This document shows, one piece after another, positions 1 to 7,473 of a stretch of DNA of 25,602 nucleotides (the first letter of the stretch is position 1; every line of letters starts with the position of its first letter). The notes below the pieces were generated by a model that was not told where the DNA came from, did no database searches, and saw nothing but the letters and a program-made list of their open reading frames with translations. Made by a program: the position numbers and the translations under genes. The stretch comes from an uncultured Bacteroidales bacterium (GTDB taxonomy: Bacteria; Bacteroidota; Bacteroidia; Bacteroidales; Paludibacteraceae): assembly GCA_937901025.1 (NCBI GenBank), contig CALCGR010000092.1, positions 1-25,602 on the forward strand. Direction: 5' to 3'.

Positions 1-373
1 GCTCTGCCAATGCTTGCAGGATGGATTGACGAATCCACCATACCGCATAGGAGATAAACTTAAACCCGCGGGTCTCATCAAACTTCTCCGCAGCTTTAAT
101 CAGTCCTAAGTTACCTTCATTAATCAAATCCGGCAAGGACAATCCCTGGTTCTGATACTGTTTAGCTACGGACACTACGAAACGCAGGTTCGAACACGTC
201 AGTTTCTCTAACGCTTTCTTACGCTCCTTCGCATCCCCCTGACGAATACGGGCAGCCAGTTCCACCTCATCATCCACCGAGATGAGGTCTTCCCTACCGA
301 TCTCTTGTAAATACTTGTCCAACGAAGCCGACTCACGGTTCGTAATCGACTTAGTGATTTTTAATTGACGCAT
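1..373 (-). CDS. rpoD: RNA polymerase primary sigma factor RpoD, 5' part
   Basis: Primary sigma-70 factor, which directs core RNA polymerase to housekeeping promoters. The visible 124 residues start MRQLKITKSITNRES and run through region 1.2 (LDKYLQEIGREDLIS) into region 2 (NLRFVVSVAKQYQ, DLINEGNLGLIKAAEKFD, then FISYAVWWIRQSI, the -10 recognition and melting helix). The long acidic region 1.1 of proteobacterial RpoD is absent, as is usual in Bacteroidota. The start is supported by a full Shine-Dalgarno (TAAGGAG, complement of 381-387) 7 nt upstream, which is notable because most other genes here have none. The gene continues past base 1. The tRNA-Arg gene ends only 25 bp upstream and no separate promoter fits between them. 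Confidence 0.96.
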   Translation of the reverse strand, partial: MRQLKITKSITNRESASLDKYLQEIGREDLISVDDEVELAARIRQGDAKERKKALEKLTCSNLRFVVSVAKQYQNQGLSLPDLINEGNLGLIKAAEKFDETRGFKFISYAVWWIRQSILQALAE

Positions 374-380
374 AATCAAT

Positions 381-387
381 CTCCTTA
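381..387 (-). promoter_or_regulatory. Strong Shine-Dalgarno of rpoD
   Basis: TAAGGAG on the minus strand, 7 nt before the rpoD ATG. It fixes the rpoD start and stands out against the other genes of the window, which have A/T-rich leaders with no clear ribosome-binding site. Confidence 0.75.
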
Positions 388-398
388 TTTAAACATCG

Positions 399-472
399 TG
401 ATCCGGCCGGGATTCGAACCCGGGACCCACAGCTTAGAAGGCTGTTGCTCTATCCAACTGAGCTACCAGACC
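399..472 (-). tRNA. tRNA-Arg (anticodon UCU)
   Basis: A full cloverleaf reads on the minus strand. The acceptor GGTCTGG pairs with CCGGATC (one G-T at 2:71 and a T-G at 5:68). The D arm is GCTC/GAGC, the anticodon stem ACAGC/GCTGT closes the loop CTTCTAA, and the T arm CCGGG/CCCGG carries the loop TTCGAAT. The anticodon TCT reads AGA (and AGG) arginine codons. The discriminator base is A. The CCA end is not encoded (CGA follows), so CCA must be added after transcription. The gene lies between its own promoter (517-548) and rpoD. Confidence 0.96.
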
Positions 473-490
473 CCATCATAACACTACGTT

Positions 491-511
491 TTTTTCCTAA
501 AATAGGAAAAA
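491..511 (-). other. Perfect 9-bp hairpin in the tRNA-Arg leader
   Basis: TTTTTCCTA (491-499) and TAGGAAAAA (503-511) are perfectly complementary around a 3-nt loop. The hairpin lies between the -7 box at 517-524 and the tRNA, so it would be at the very 5' end of the tRNA-rpoD transcript. It has no U-tract after it on the minus strand. A processing or 5'-stability element is more likely than a terminator, and this is inference. Confidence 0.4.
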
Positions 512-516
512 GCGCA

Positions 517-548
517 CAAAGTTACAACTTTTTTTTGACATATGCAAG
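517..548 (-). promoter_or_regulatory. Bacteroidota promoter of tRNA-Arg(-rpoD)
   Basis: On the minus strand CTTG (548-545), 20 bp, then TAACTTTG (524-517). This matches the Bacteroides -33/-7 consensus TTTG-N19-21-TAnnTTTG with one mismatch in the -33 box. The -33 box lies inside the hairpin that follows trxA. Confidence 0.7.
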
Positions 549-578
549 TATTCGGCACAAAAAGTGCGAAATTCTTGC
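544..578 (-). terminator. Hairpin directly after trxA (probable operon end)
   Basis: Arms 544-558 and 564-578 form a 15-position stem with only two mismatches (one G-T pair) around a 5-base loop. It begins 3 bp after the trxA stop codon. On the minus strand no U-run follows immediately. It may therefore be a 3'-stabilising or Rho-assisted end rather than a classical intrinsic terminator. On the plus strand a short T-run follows. It overlaps the -33 box of the tRNA promoter. Confidence 0.5.
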
Positions 579-580
579 TT

Positions 581-892
581 TTACAAGGTGTTCAATACGT
601 TTTCCAACTCTTGTTTGCTGCAAGCACCCACGTGACGATCCACCAACTCCCCGTTCTTGAAGAACAGCATCGTCGGGATGTTCATAATCGAATAGTGCTC
701 GCACGTGTCCGGGTTCTCGTCCACGTTCAGCTTGCCTACGCGGATCTTACCTTCGTACGCTTGTGCCAACTCATCTACGATGGGCAGCATCATCTTACAC
801 GGACCACACCAGGGGGCCCAGAAATCAACAACTAAGGGTTGGTTGTCGGCTAACAACGACTGGATGTTAGCATCGGTTACTTCGATAGTCAT
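581..892 (-). CDS. trxA: Thioredoxin
   Basis: Small cytoplasmic dithiol-disulfide oxidoreductase that keeps protein thiols reduced and donates electrons to reductases, recycled by thioredoxin reductase. The 103-residue length is typical of the single-domain family. The active site WCGPCK has its cysteines at residues 29 and 32 in the context VVDFWAPWCGPCKMM, and the conserved cis-proline loop is seen as NIPTMLFF. There is no signal peptide, so the protein is cytoplasmic. It is the last gene of the leftward run: its ATG overlaps the clpC stop by 4 bp (ATGA), which implies translational coupling. A long hairpin follows the stop. The link to clpC suggests joint expression of a redox and a proteostasis function. 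Confidence 0.96.
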   Translation of the reverse strand: MTIEVTDANIQSLLADNQPLVVDFWAPWCGPCKMMLPIVDELAQAYEGKIRVGKLNVDENPDTCEHYSIMNIPTMLFFKNGELVDRHVGACSKQELENVLNTL

Positions 893-3135
893 AATGTTTG
901 TATTTTAATGGTTTTAATATTTCGTTTGCCTAATAACTGCTCCGTGATCTTGTCCTCCAAGTACTTCTGTATCGACCGCCGGATCGGACGCGCACCAAAA
1001 TCCTTGGTCTCCGACTTACTCAGCAGGTCCACCTTCACTTGATCACTGATATCCAGTTTTAACTTCTGCTGATGCAGCCGCTGCTCCAATGCCGACAGTT
1101 CGATGTCTAAGATCTTCTTGAGCGACGCTGCCTCCAACCGCTTGAACGTAATCACCTGATCGATACGGTTGAGGAACTCCGGCGCAAACGTCTTGTCCAA
1201 GGCTTTGAGCAGGGTCTGCTGCGTAGTCTTCTCGTCCAACACGGGGTTGTCAAACCCTACACCGTTCCCCAGGTCGCGCAGGTTGCGGGTCCCTACATTC
1301 GAAGTAAAGATGATGATTGTGTTCTTGAAGTCCACTTCCCGTCCCTGACGGTCCGTCAACCTACCTTCGTCCAACACCTGTAACAGCATGTTAAAGATAT
1401 CCGAATGCGCCTTCTCTATCTCGTCAAACAGTAGGATCGAATAGGGTTGTCTCCGTACCGCTTCCGTCAACTTGCCGCCTTCCTCATACGCTACATATCC
1501 GGGAGGCGCTCCTACCAACAGCGAGGCGGTGTGCTTCTCCATATACTCGCTCATATCGAAACGGATGACCGCATCTTTCGAGCCGAACATCTCTTCCGCC
1601 AGGCACTGCGCCAGATAGGTCTTGCCTACCCCCGTAGGACCTAAGAAGAAGAAACTGCCGATCGGACGCTTCGGGTCCCGTAATCCTAACCTCGACCGCT
1701 GAATAGCCTTCACCAAGGTCTCGATGGCCTCGTCCTGACCAATCACTTTCGCTTTGAGTCGGGCCTCCATCTGTACGAGCCTCTCTTTCTCTTCTACTTG
1801 TACCCGCTCCATCGGCACGCCCGACATCATCGCTACTACCGCCTCTATATCCGCTACCGTCACATCCTGTACCTCTGCGCTGCCGTGCTTGCGGGCTCCC
1901 GCCTCATCCATCACGTCAATCGCTTTGTCCGGGAAGGCGCGGTCGAGCAGGTAACGCTCCGATAACGTCACGCAAGCGCGCAAGCTCTCCTTTGTGTATC
2001 TCACGTGGTGATACTCACCGTACGGCACTTTCAATCGCTCTAAGATCCCTAAGGTCTCTTCCAGACTCGAGGGGTTAACCATCACTTTCTGGAACCTACG
2101 CTCCAACGCTCCGTCTTTCTCAATCGACTTGCGGTACTCCTCTATCGTCGTTGCACCGATACACTGGATCTCGCCCCTTGCCAAGGCCGGTTTTAATATA
2201 TTAGCGGCATCCAACGACCCCTGGGCATTACCTGCCCCGATGATCGTATGGATCTCGTCAATAAACAGGATCACCTCCTTATGCTTATTGAGTTCCTCGA
2301 TCAGTTTCTTGATCCTTTCTTCAAACTGTCCGCGATAGGTCGTACCCGCTACCATCGACGCGATGTCCAACACCACGATCCGCTTCCCGTTCAACGCCTG
2401 CGCCTGACCCGCCTCAATCCTGAGGGCCAAGCCCTCTACGATAGCCGACTTACCTACGCCCGGTTCCCCAATCAGTACGGGGTTGTTCTTTTTTCTCCGG
2501 GCTAAGATCTGCATCACCCGCGTAATCTCCGTCTCTCTACCTACCACCGGGTCTAACTCGCCCGCCTTGGCTTGTCTCGTCAGGTCCTTACCATACTTAT
2601 CCAGCGACGGCGTCGCACTGTTTCCTCGTTGCGAACCAAACACTTTGCCCTTCGGCTCGTTCGGGGCATCCTCTACCGCATCCGCCTCCAGGGCCGAGTC
2701 CTTGGGTGTCTGTGCAACCTGCGGCTGCGACTGTAGTACACGCTCGTACGTGATACCCCAGTCTTGCTCCAGGTACGCTGCCGCTTTATTGATGTGCTCG
2801 TGCAGGATGGCCTGCAACAGATGGATACTGCCTACCGCGTCCGCCTGCATCGTTTTTGCTTCCGACTCGGCAATCCGTAGGATTCGCTCTACCTGCGCAC
2901 TGCGGGTGATGGGGGACGTCACGTTTGCCTCGGCACCCCCTAAAGCTGCGTCCAACTGCTCCTTCGCTTCCCCGATGTGACAACCTAAATGGACCAGTAC
3001 GTTATAGGCGGTTCCTTCGCCTAAACGGAAAATACCTAACAGCAAATGCTCGGACAGCACTTGCGGGTTCTGTAAGCGCTCGGCTTCCTGCTGAGCGTAA
3101 AGTAAAATCTTATTTAATCTAACGGTTAACGGCAT
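889..3135 (-). CDS. clpC: ClpC-type AAA+ unfoldase (ATP-binding subunit of Clp protease)
   Basis: Hexameric HSP100 ATPase that unfolds substrates and feeds them to the ClpP peptidase. In its 748 residues an N-terminal Clp_N double repeat (about 1-140) is followed by a low-complexity linker (about 140-175). AAA domain 1 has Walker A GEPGVGKS at 223-230 and Walker B FIDE at 291-294. AAA domain 2 has Walker A GPTGVGKT at 499-506 and Walker B FDEI at 570-573. The VGF at 626-628 corresponds to the ClpP-docking loop of ClpC, so a ClpP partner is expected. The usual middle (UVR/M) domain is missing: DEAGARKH (410-417) runs almost directly into VTVADIEAVV (about 426). That explains the length below the normal 810-850. 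The start lies 12 bp after the porin stop, and the gene overlaps trxA by 4 bp. Confidence 0.93.
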   Translation of the reverse strand: MPLTVRLNKILLYAQQEAERLQNPQVLSEHLLLGIFRLGEGTAYNVLVHLGCHIGEAKEQLDAALGGAEANVTSPITRSAQVERILRIAESEAKTMQADAVGSIHLLQAILHEHINKAAAYLEQDWGITYERVLQSQPQVAQTPKDSALEADAVEDAPNEPKGKVFGSQRGNSATPSLDKYGKDLTRQAKAGELDPVVGRETEITRVMQILARRKKNNPVLIGEPGVGKSAIVEGLALRIEAGQAQALNGKRIVVLDIASMVAGTTYRGQFEERIKKLIEELNKHKEVILFIDEIHTIIGAGNAQGSLDAANILKPALARGEIQCIGATTIEEYRKSIEKDGALERRFQKVMVNPSSLEETLGILERLKVPYGEYHHVRYTKESLRACVTLSERYLLDRAFPDKAIDVMDEAGARKHGSAEVQDVTVADIEAVVAMMSGVPMERVQVEEKERLVQMEARLKAKVIGQDEAIETLVKAIQRSRLGLRDPKRPIGSFFFLGPTGVGKTYLAQCLAEEMFGSKDAVIRFDMSEYMEKHTASLLVGAPPGYVAYEEGGKLTEAVRRQPYSILLFDEIEKAHSDIFNMLLQVLDEGRLTDRQGREVDFKNTIIIFTSNVGTRNLRDLGNGVGFDNPVLDEKTTQQTLLKALDKTFAPEFLNRIDQVITFKRLEAASLKKILDIELSALEQRLHQQKLKLDISDQVKVDLLSKSETKDFGARPIRRSIQKYLEDKITEQLLGKRNIKTIKIQTL

Positions 3136-3147
3136 ATAACTTAATGA

Positions 3148-5082
3148 TTATCGATAGAAATGCCAAACCAACCCTGCCCGGAACATATCGTGCCCCATCG
3201 GGTAATATGGCATCGTCATATAGTTTCCTGTTTGATACATAAACGTATAGTTAAAATGCGAGTACTGGGCGAAGAACTTCAGGTGCAATAACCTTACATA
3301 GAAATTTGCATATACATTAAGCACCGGATAGTTACCGATTGCCATCTCTTCTCCCGCCGGTTGTACACAGAACTGACCCGTAGCCGGATTCAGTATCGGT
3401 GCGTTATAGTTTGTAAAATACCGCATATCTACACCCATCTGCGCATCCAATGCCTTAAACCACGTCCCGTGATAGTACAGGTTGTGATAGAGCGTAAACA
3501 TCGGTACCGGTATCTCTCGCGACGAACTCACTTGATACACTACATGGTTCTCGAGGTTCACCCACGGGGTGGTGAGGTCGCATTGTACATCTGCCGAGAA
3601 CACTTGTATGTTCCCTTCCATCTGGTGCGGCCGTCCGTCCATTGCCTCGAAATAGATATGGTTCGTTCGGTTCTCAAAACCGATGTTCACTGCGGGCTTC
3701 ACCCACTTCGTCGGATACTTGACGCCACCCTCTACCTTTAGGCTCAGCGGCTTGCTGAACTCGTTATGCCAGATATAGTGGTTCGACTGGAAATGTTGCA
3801 GGTAATACGGTACCGCCTCGTTCCCGAACCTCACCTTTGCCGATATATCCATCGTGTCCTTCCCCGCGGGGAAGATAGCGTCTAACAGACCCCTCACGTG
3901 GAACTGACCTAACTTATACCCAATCAGACACACATCCCCACCGGCTTCGTAGAAGATGAACCGTCCCATTTTCTTATAAATCGCTCCGCCGACAAACGTG
4001 TTGTTATGCCATAACTCATGGAACGTCGAGTCTTGCTCCAGGAACCGCTGACACTCGTTTCTTGCATATACCCTCGCTCCGAACTTTAACGTGGTGTTGT
4101 ACGCCTCCTCAAACGTTACGGACAAGGTGTTGCGTATCGTCAGCACATTCGTTGAGTCGTGGGTCCGGTCCGGATCAAAGTACGTATTCGGGAAGTACCC
4201 CTGCGCCTGCTGCTCGATATACCGGTGTACGGAGTTCGTGGTCTCGAAGGTGTGCATAAAGCTCATCATCGGGATCTTATCCACAATCACAGTATCCCTC
4301 GTCTCTTTCTCCCCGAACCCGTTCACGCGTTCGATCTTCTCCGTGCGTTTCTTATCTACGCACAGGTGATAACCATGGTGCAGGTATCCCGCCAAGTACT
4401 TATACCCCGACATCCCCTGCATACGGGTCGGGATGTCCTCTGCCAGCAGGTCACTCGATAGGTCCTCCAACCGCTGTACGCCTCCGTTCTCGAAGTTACT
4501 GAGGGTGTTGAACGAGAAGGCTGCGTGTACGCTGTATACCTCACCATCATAACTACCGAACACCGCCCCGTTCACCGTCTTACCCTCCTGCGAGGTGTAG
4601 TGACCATAGCCGTTGAGGTAGTTGATCTCCATGCCCAGGTTGATGCGTTTGTTGATATTGCCCGTAAACAGGAAATTGATTACATTCTCCTCGTGCCCCT
4701 GCAGGAAACTGCGGTTGTAGCCTATCTTCGAATAGGGGACCGTGGTGTTATAGAATCGCACATCCTGCGGCGTGATGGTGTACGGCTGGTACTGCGACCC
4801 GAAGATGTCATCCACCTTCGTTGGGTTGTAGAACCATAGCCTTGACTGCACCGGTGATACAATATTCCCATTCCATACGTTCGAGATAGAAAAGTCGTTG
4901 AGCACACTCTTCATCGGTGTGTTCAAGTAACTCGTATCCACGCTTACCGTATCCGCAAGCGATGTCAGGTCCGCCCTCTGCCAAGACTTAATATGGGTCT
5001 TAACACCCTGTTTGGCGCCGAAGAGCGGAACGCAGACGATGATCGAGAGAAGAACTAATATGTACTTTCTGCCCGTTTGCAA
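3148..5082 (-). CDS. Putative outer-membrane porin (Porin_10-like)
   Basis: A 644-residue protein with an N-terminal signal peptide (MQTGRKYILVLLSIIVCVPLFGA). It resembles the Bacteroidota putative-porin family Porin_10. From about residue 90 it shows the family-like stretch DVRFYNTTVPYSKIGYNR, then NINKRINLGMEINYLNGYG. Alternating hydrophobic/polar strands rich in aromatic residues continue to the C-terminus, which ends in WHFYR; an aromatic near the end is common in beta-barrels. It should form an outer-membrane beta-barrel, with unknown substrate. It begins 1 bp after the GH57 stop and ends 12 bp before clpC, so it is part of the operon. Its place after glycogen genes may reflect shared expression rather than shared function. 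Assignment rests on overall pattern, not on a catalytic motif. Confidence 0.8.
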   Translation of the reverse strand: MQTGRKYILVLLSIIVCVPLFGAKQGVKTHIKSWQRADLTSLADTVSVDTSYLNTPMKSVLNDFSISNVWNGNIVSPVQSRLWFYNPTKVDDIFGSQYQPYTITPQDVRFYNTTVPYSKIGYNRSFLQGHEENVINFLFTGNINKRINLGMEINYLNGYGHYTSQEGKTVNGAVFGSYDGEVYSVHAAFSFNTLSNFENGGVQRLEDLSSDLLAEDIPTRMQGMSGYKYLAGYLHHGYHLCVDKKRTEKIERVNGFGEKETRDTVIVDKIPMMSFMHTFETTNSVHRYIEQQAQGYFPNTYFDPDRTHDSTNVLTIRNTLSVTFEEAYNTTLKFGARVYARNECQRFLEQDSTFHELWHNNTFVGGAIYKKMGRFIFYEAGGDVCLIGYKLGQFHVRGLLDAIFPAGKDTMDISAKVRFGNEAVPYYLQHFQSNHYIWHNEFSKPLSLKVEGGVKYPTKWVKPAVNIGFENRTNHIYFEAMDGRPHQMEGNIQVFSADVQCDLTTPWVNLENHVVYQVSSSREIPVPMFTLYHNLYYHGTWFKALDAQMGVDMRYFTNYNAPILNPATGQFCVQPAGEEMAIGNYPVLNVYANFYVRLLHLKFFAQYSHFNYTFMYQTGNYMTMPYYPMGHDMFRAGLVWHFYR

Positions 5083-5083
5083 G

Positions 5084-6337
5084 TTATTTCTTTTTCTTCT
5101 TTAGCAGCGCAATCTCTTTCTCTTGGTTGCGGATGGTCTTGAGCAACTCGTTGAGCTCCTCGTTCTCTATCGTCGTCGGATATTGTTCCTCAACGAGTTG
5201 CAGGAAATCCGACAGCACGTTCATGTAGTTGATGAACGCATCGTAAGCCGATTCGTATTGCGTGGCGCCTTGGTCGATGTGGTTCATGAAGTGGAAATAG
5301 TTCACATCCTGTAATCTCAGCCAATCGCTCTTCAATCGCTTATCCGAACATAGTCTTACCCGCTCCGCTACCGCGTATAACTTCTGCAGCGCTTCCTGTT
5401 GCAGGTCGTTGCCCGTATAGACGCTCAGGTCCTTGGCCTCGCCGCTCCATGTCAGCGGATAGGATGCACTGATCACTTCCTTCGTGGGCTGTTTAGCGGC
5501 TTCCGTAGGCGTCACAAAACCCATCTCGCGCTCCAGCACGTAGTACGGCAACGCCTTCAGGAACTCGAAGATACCCGTACCCGCGTTCTGATGGATACCG
5601 AACGCTTCGGCTCCTACCCAGATATTCACTACGCCCTCTGCCTCCGGCAGTGCGTTCAACATATTCGCATATTTCTCGGCATCCATCGGATACGTACCCC
5701 AGTTAGGGTCGGAGAAATGGAAGGAGAGTGTGTCACTCCATTCCGCATTGCGCAGCAACACTTTGATCTTCGGATTAACGACCGACGCATATACTTGATT
5801 GGGTGTCTTACTGCCTAAGATATGCTTGGCGCCTTCCGTCAGCACTACCTTGTACCCTTGTTTAGCCAAAGCCGGAACGAGGTCATCCGAATACAGCAGC
5901 TCCGTATTCCATACCGTCGTAGGTTGTATTCCAAACAGACTCTTCACGATCGCACCCTGTTTGTCGAGTTGGTCGAGGAACTCGTTCTCGTTATACTCGC
6001 TGGCGAGCGAATAAGCGAAGGGGGTCGCTAGGAACTCTACACATTTCGTGTCCGCTAAGGCCTTGAGTACATCAATCATCTCCGGATTAAACTGCTCGAA
6101 ACTCTCCAACAGCGTACCCGAGATACTCAAGGCGCAATGGAACTTACCCTTGCTCAAACGAATCATCTCGTTCAGCGTCTGGCATAAGGGTAGATACGAC
6201 TCACGAACAAGCCAGTTCACATACTCGTCCGTTTGCATGTCATCATAGTAATAATGGTCTTGACCAATATCAAAAAAACGATAACGTTTCAGCCGATACG
6301 GCGCGTGCATCTGCACACATAAACAAATATTTTTCAT
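5084..6337 (-). CDS. GH57 alpha-amylase-like protein with altered catalytic motif
   Basis: A 417-residue cytoplasmic protein (no signal peptide) of glycoside hydrolase family 57, whose active members cleave alpha-1,4-glucans with retention. The first conserved region appears as QMHAPYRL (residues 9-16). The nucleophile region is TVWNTELLYSDD, with Glu146 present. The later region usually written DYETFGEH in this subgroup, which supplies the acid/base Asp, reads GAEAFGIH at 242-249, so that Asp is replaced by Gly242. GH57 amylase-like homologues lacking one or both catalytic residues are known, and this protein appears to be one. The C-terminus ends in a short charged helix (about 395-417), probably a coiled coil. 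It overlaps the glycosyltransferase gene by 4 bp, so a glycogen-related role, perhaps binding, is likely. Confidence 0.88.
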   Translation of the reverse strand: MKNICLCVQMHAPYRLKRYRFFDIGQDHYYYDDMQTDEYVNWLVRESYLPLCQTLNEMIRLSKGKFHCALSISGTLLESFEQFNPEMIDVLKALADTKCVEFLATPFAYSLASEYNENEFLDQLDKQGAIVKSLFGIQPTTVWNTELLYSDDLVPALAKQGYKVVLTEGAKHILGSKTPNQVYASVVNPKIKVLLRNAEWSDTLSFHFSDPNWGTYPMDAEKYANMLNALPEAEGVVNIWVGAEAFGIHQNAGTGIFEFLKALPYYVLEREMGFVTPTEAAKQPTKEVISASYPLTWSGEAKDLSVYTGNDLQQEALQKLYAVAERVRLCSDKRLKSDWLRLQDVNYFHFMNHIDQGATQYESAYDAFINYMNVLSDFLQLVEEQYPTTIENEELNELLKTIRNQEKEIALLKKKKK

Positions 6338-7473
6338 AATCCTAATACTTTATCATAAATTGCTCTCACTTTGAGGCCGGCATTGTACCACCGGATCTCA
6401 TTCACTTCCGCTTGCCCTAACTTGTGCAGCGATTCGTACATCGCCGGATACTTGACAATCGCGTAGATAGCGTCCGCCATCGCATCGATATCCCAGTAAT
6501 CCGTCTTGATGGCGTGCGTCAATATCTCGGCGCAGCCCGACTGATGGGAGATGATCGACGGACAACCTACCTGCATCGCCTCCAGCGGGGATATACCGAA
6601 CGGCTCACTCACCGACGGCATGATATATACATCCGAGTCCGCCAGGATCTCCTGCACCTGTTTGCCGCGCATGAATCCCGGGAAGTGGAACTTATCCGCT
6701 ATCCCGCGTTTGGCTACGAGTTCAATCATCTCGTGCATCTTGTCCCCCGAACCGGCCATCACGAACCTCACTCCGTCGGTCTTAGCCAGTACCCGGGCGG
6801 CTGCCTCTACGAAGTACTCCGGTCCTTTCTGCATCGTGATACGACCGAGGAAAGTGACTAACTTATCCTTCCTCGGGTGCTTCACAAACTCCTCCGGATG
6901 CTCCAGCGGCTCCACGGCATTGTGCACCGTACTCACCTTCGCGGGGTCTTGACCGTATTTCTCAATCACCGTTCGGCGCGTGAGGTTACTCACGCACATG
7001 ATATGGTCCGCCATGTCCATTCCTCTGCGCTCGATAGCGTAAACGGTAGGATTGACGTTACCCCGGCTGCGGTCGAAGTCCGTAGCGTGTACGTGGATCA
7101 CCAGCGGCTTACCACTCACCTGCTTGGCGGCTATACCTGCCGGATAAGTCAACCAGTCGTGCGAGTGGATGATGTCGAACTGCTCGCGATACGCCAGTTC
7201 CCTACCTACCTGCTCATAGTTACCTATCTCTTCCACCAGGTTGTCCGGATAACGACCCGAGAACTCGATGCAGCCTCGACCCGGAACGGGTACGCTGTTT
7301 GCACCGATGATGCGGAGGAACGACTGGTCCTCGTCTCCCCACGGACGGGGGATGACAAAGAGAATCTCCATGTCGTCTTGCTGAGCCATGCCGCGCGTCA
7401 ATCCGTAACTCGCGGTACCCAGACCTCCTAAAATATGGGGAGGAAACTCCCAACCAAACATTAATGCTCTCAT
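6334..7473 (-). CDS. GT4-type glycosyltransferase, probable glycogen synthase-like enzyme
   Basis: A GT-B fold glycosyltransferase of 379 residues. The N-terminal donor/acceptor loop MFGWEFPPHILGGLGTASYG (5-24) resembles the KxGG-type loop of glycogen/starch synthases. HSHDWLTYPAG (103-113) is a typical synthase-like motif. In the second Rossmann domain, FLGRITMQKGPEYF (208-221) holds the phosphate-binding Arg/Lys pair, and SEPFGISPLE (289-298) holds the EX7E motif with Glu290 and Glu298. The predicted role is transfer of glucose from a nucleotide sugar to an alpha-glucan, supported by the flanking debranching enzyme and GH57 genes. The donor (ADP- or UDP-glucose) cannot be read from sequence. 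It overlaps both neighbours by 4 bp, so translation is probably coupled. Confidence 0.9.
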   Translation of the reverse strand: MRALMFGWEFPPHILGGLGTASYGLTRGMAQQDDMEILFVIPRPWGDEDQSFLRIIGANSVPVPGRGCIEFSGRYPDNLVEEIGNYEQVGRELAYREQFDIIHSHDWLTYPAGIAAKQVSGKPLVIHVHATDFDRSRGNVNPTVYAIERRGMDMADHIMCVSNLTRRTVIEKYGQDPAKVSTVHNAVEPLEHPEEFVKHPRKDKLVTFLGRITMQKGPEYFVEAAARVLAKTDGVRFVMAGSGDKMHEMIELVAKRGIADKFHFPGFMRGKQVQEILADSDVYIMPSVSEPFGISPLEAMQVGCPSIISHQSGCAEILTHAIKTDYWDIDAMADAIYAIVKYPAMYESLHKLGQAEVNEIRWYNAGLKVRAIYDKVLGL

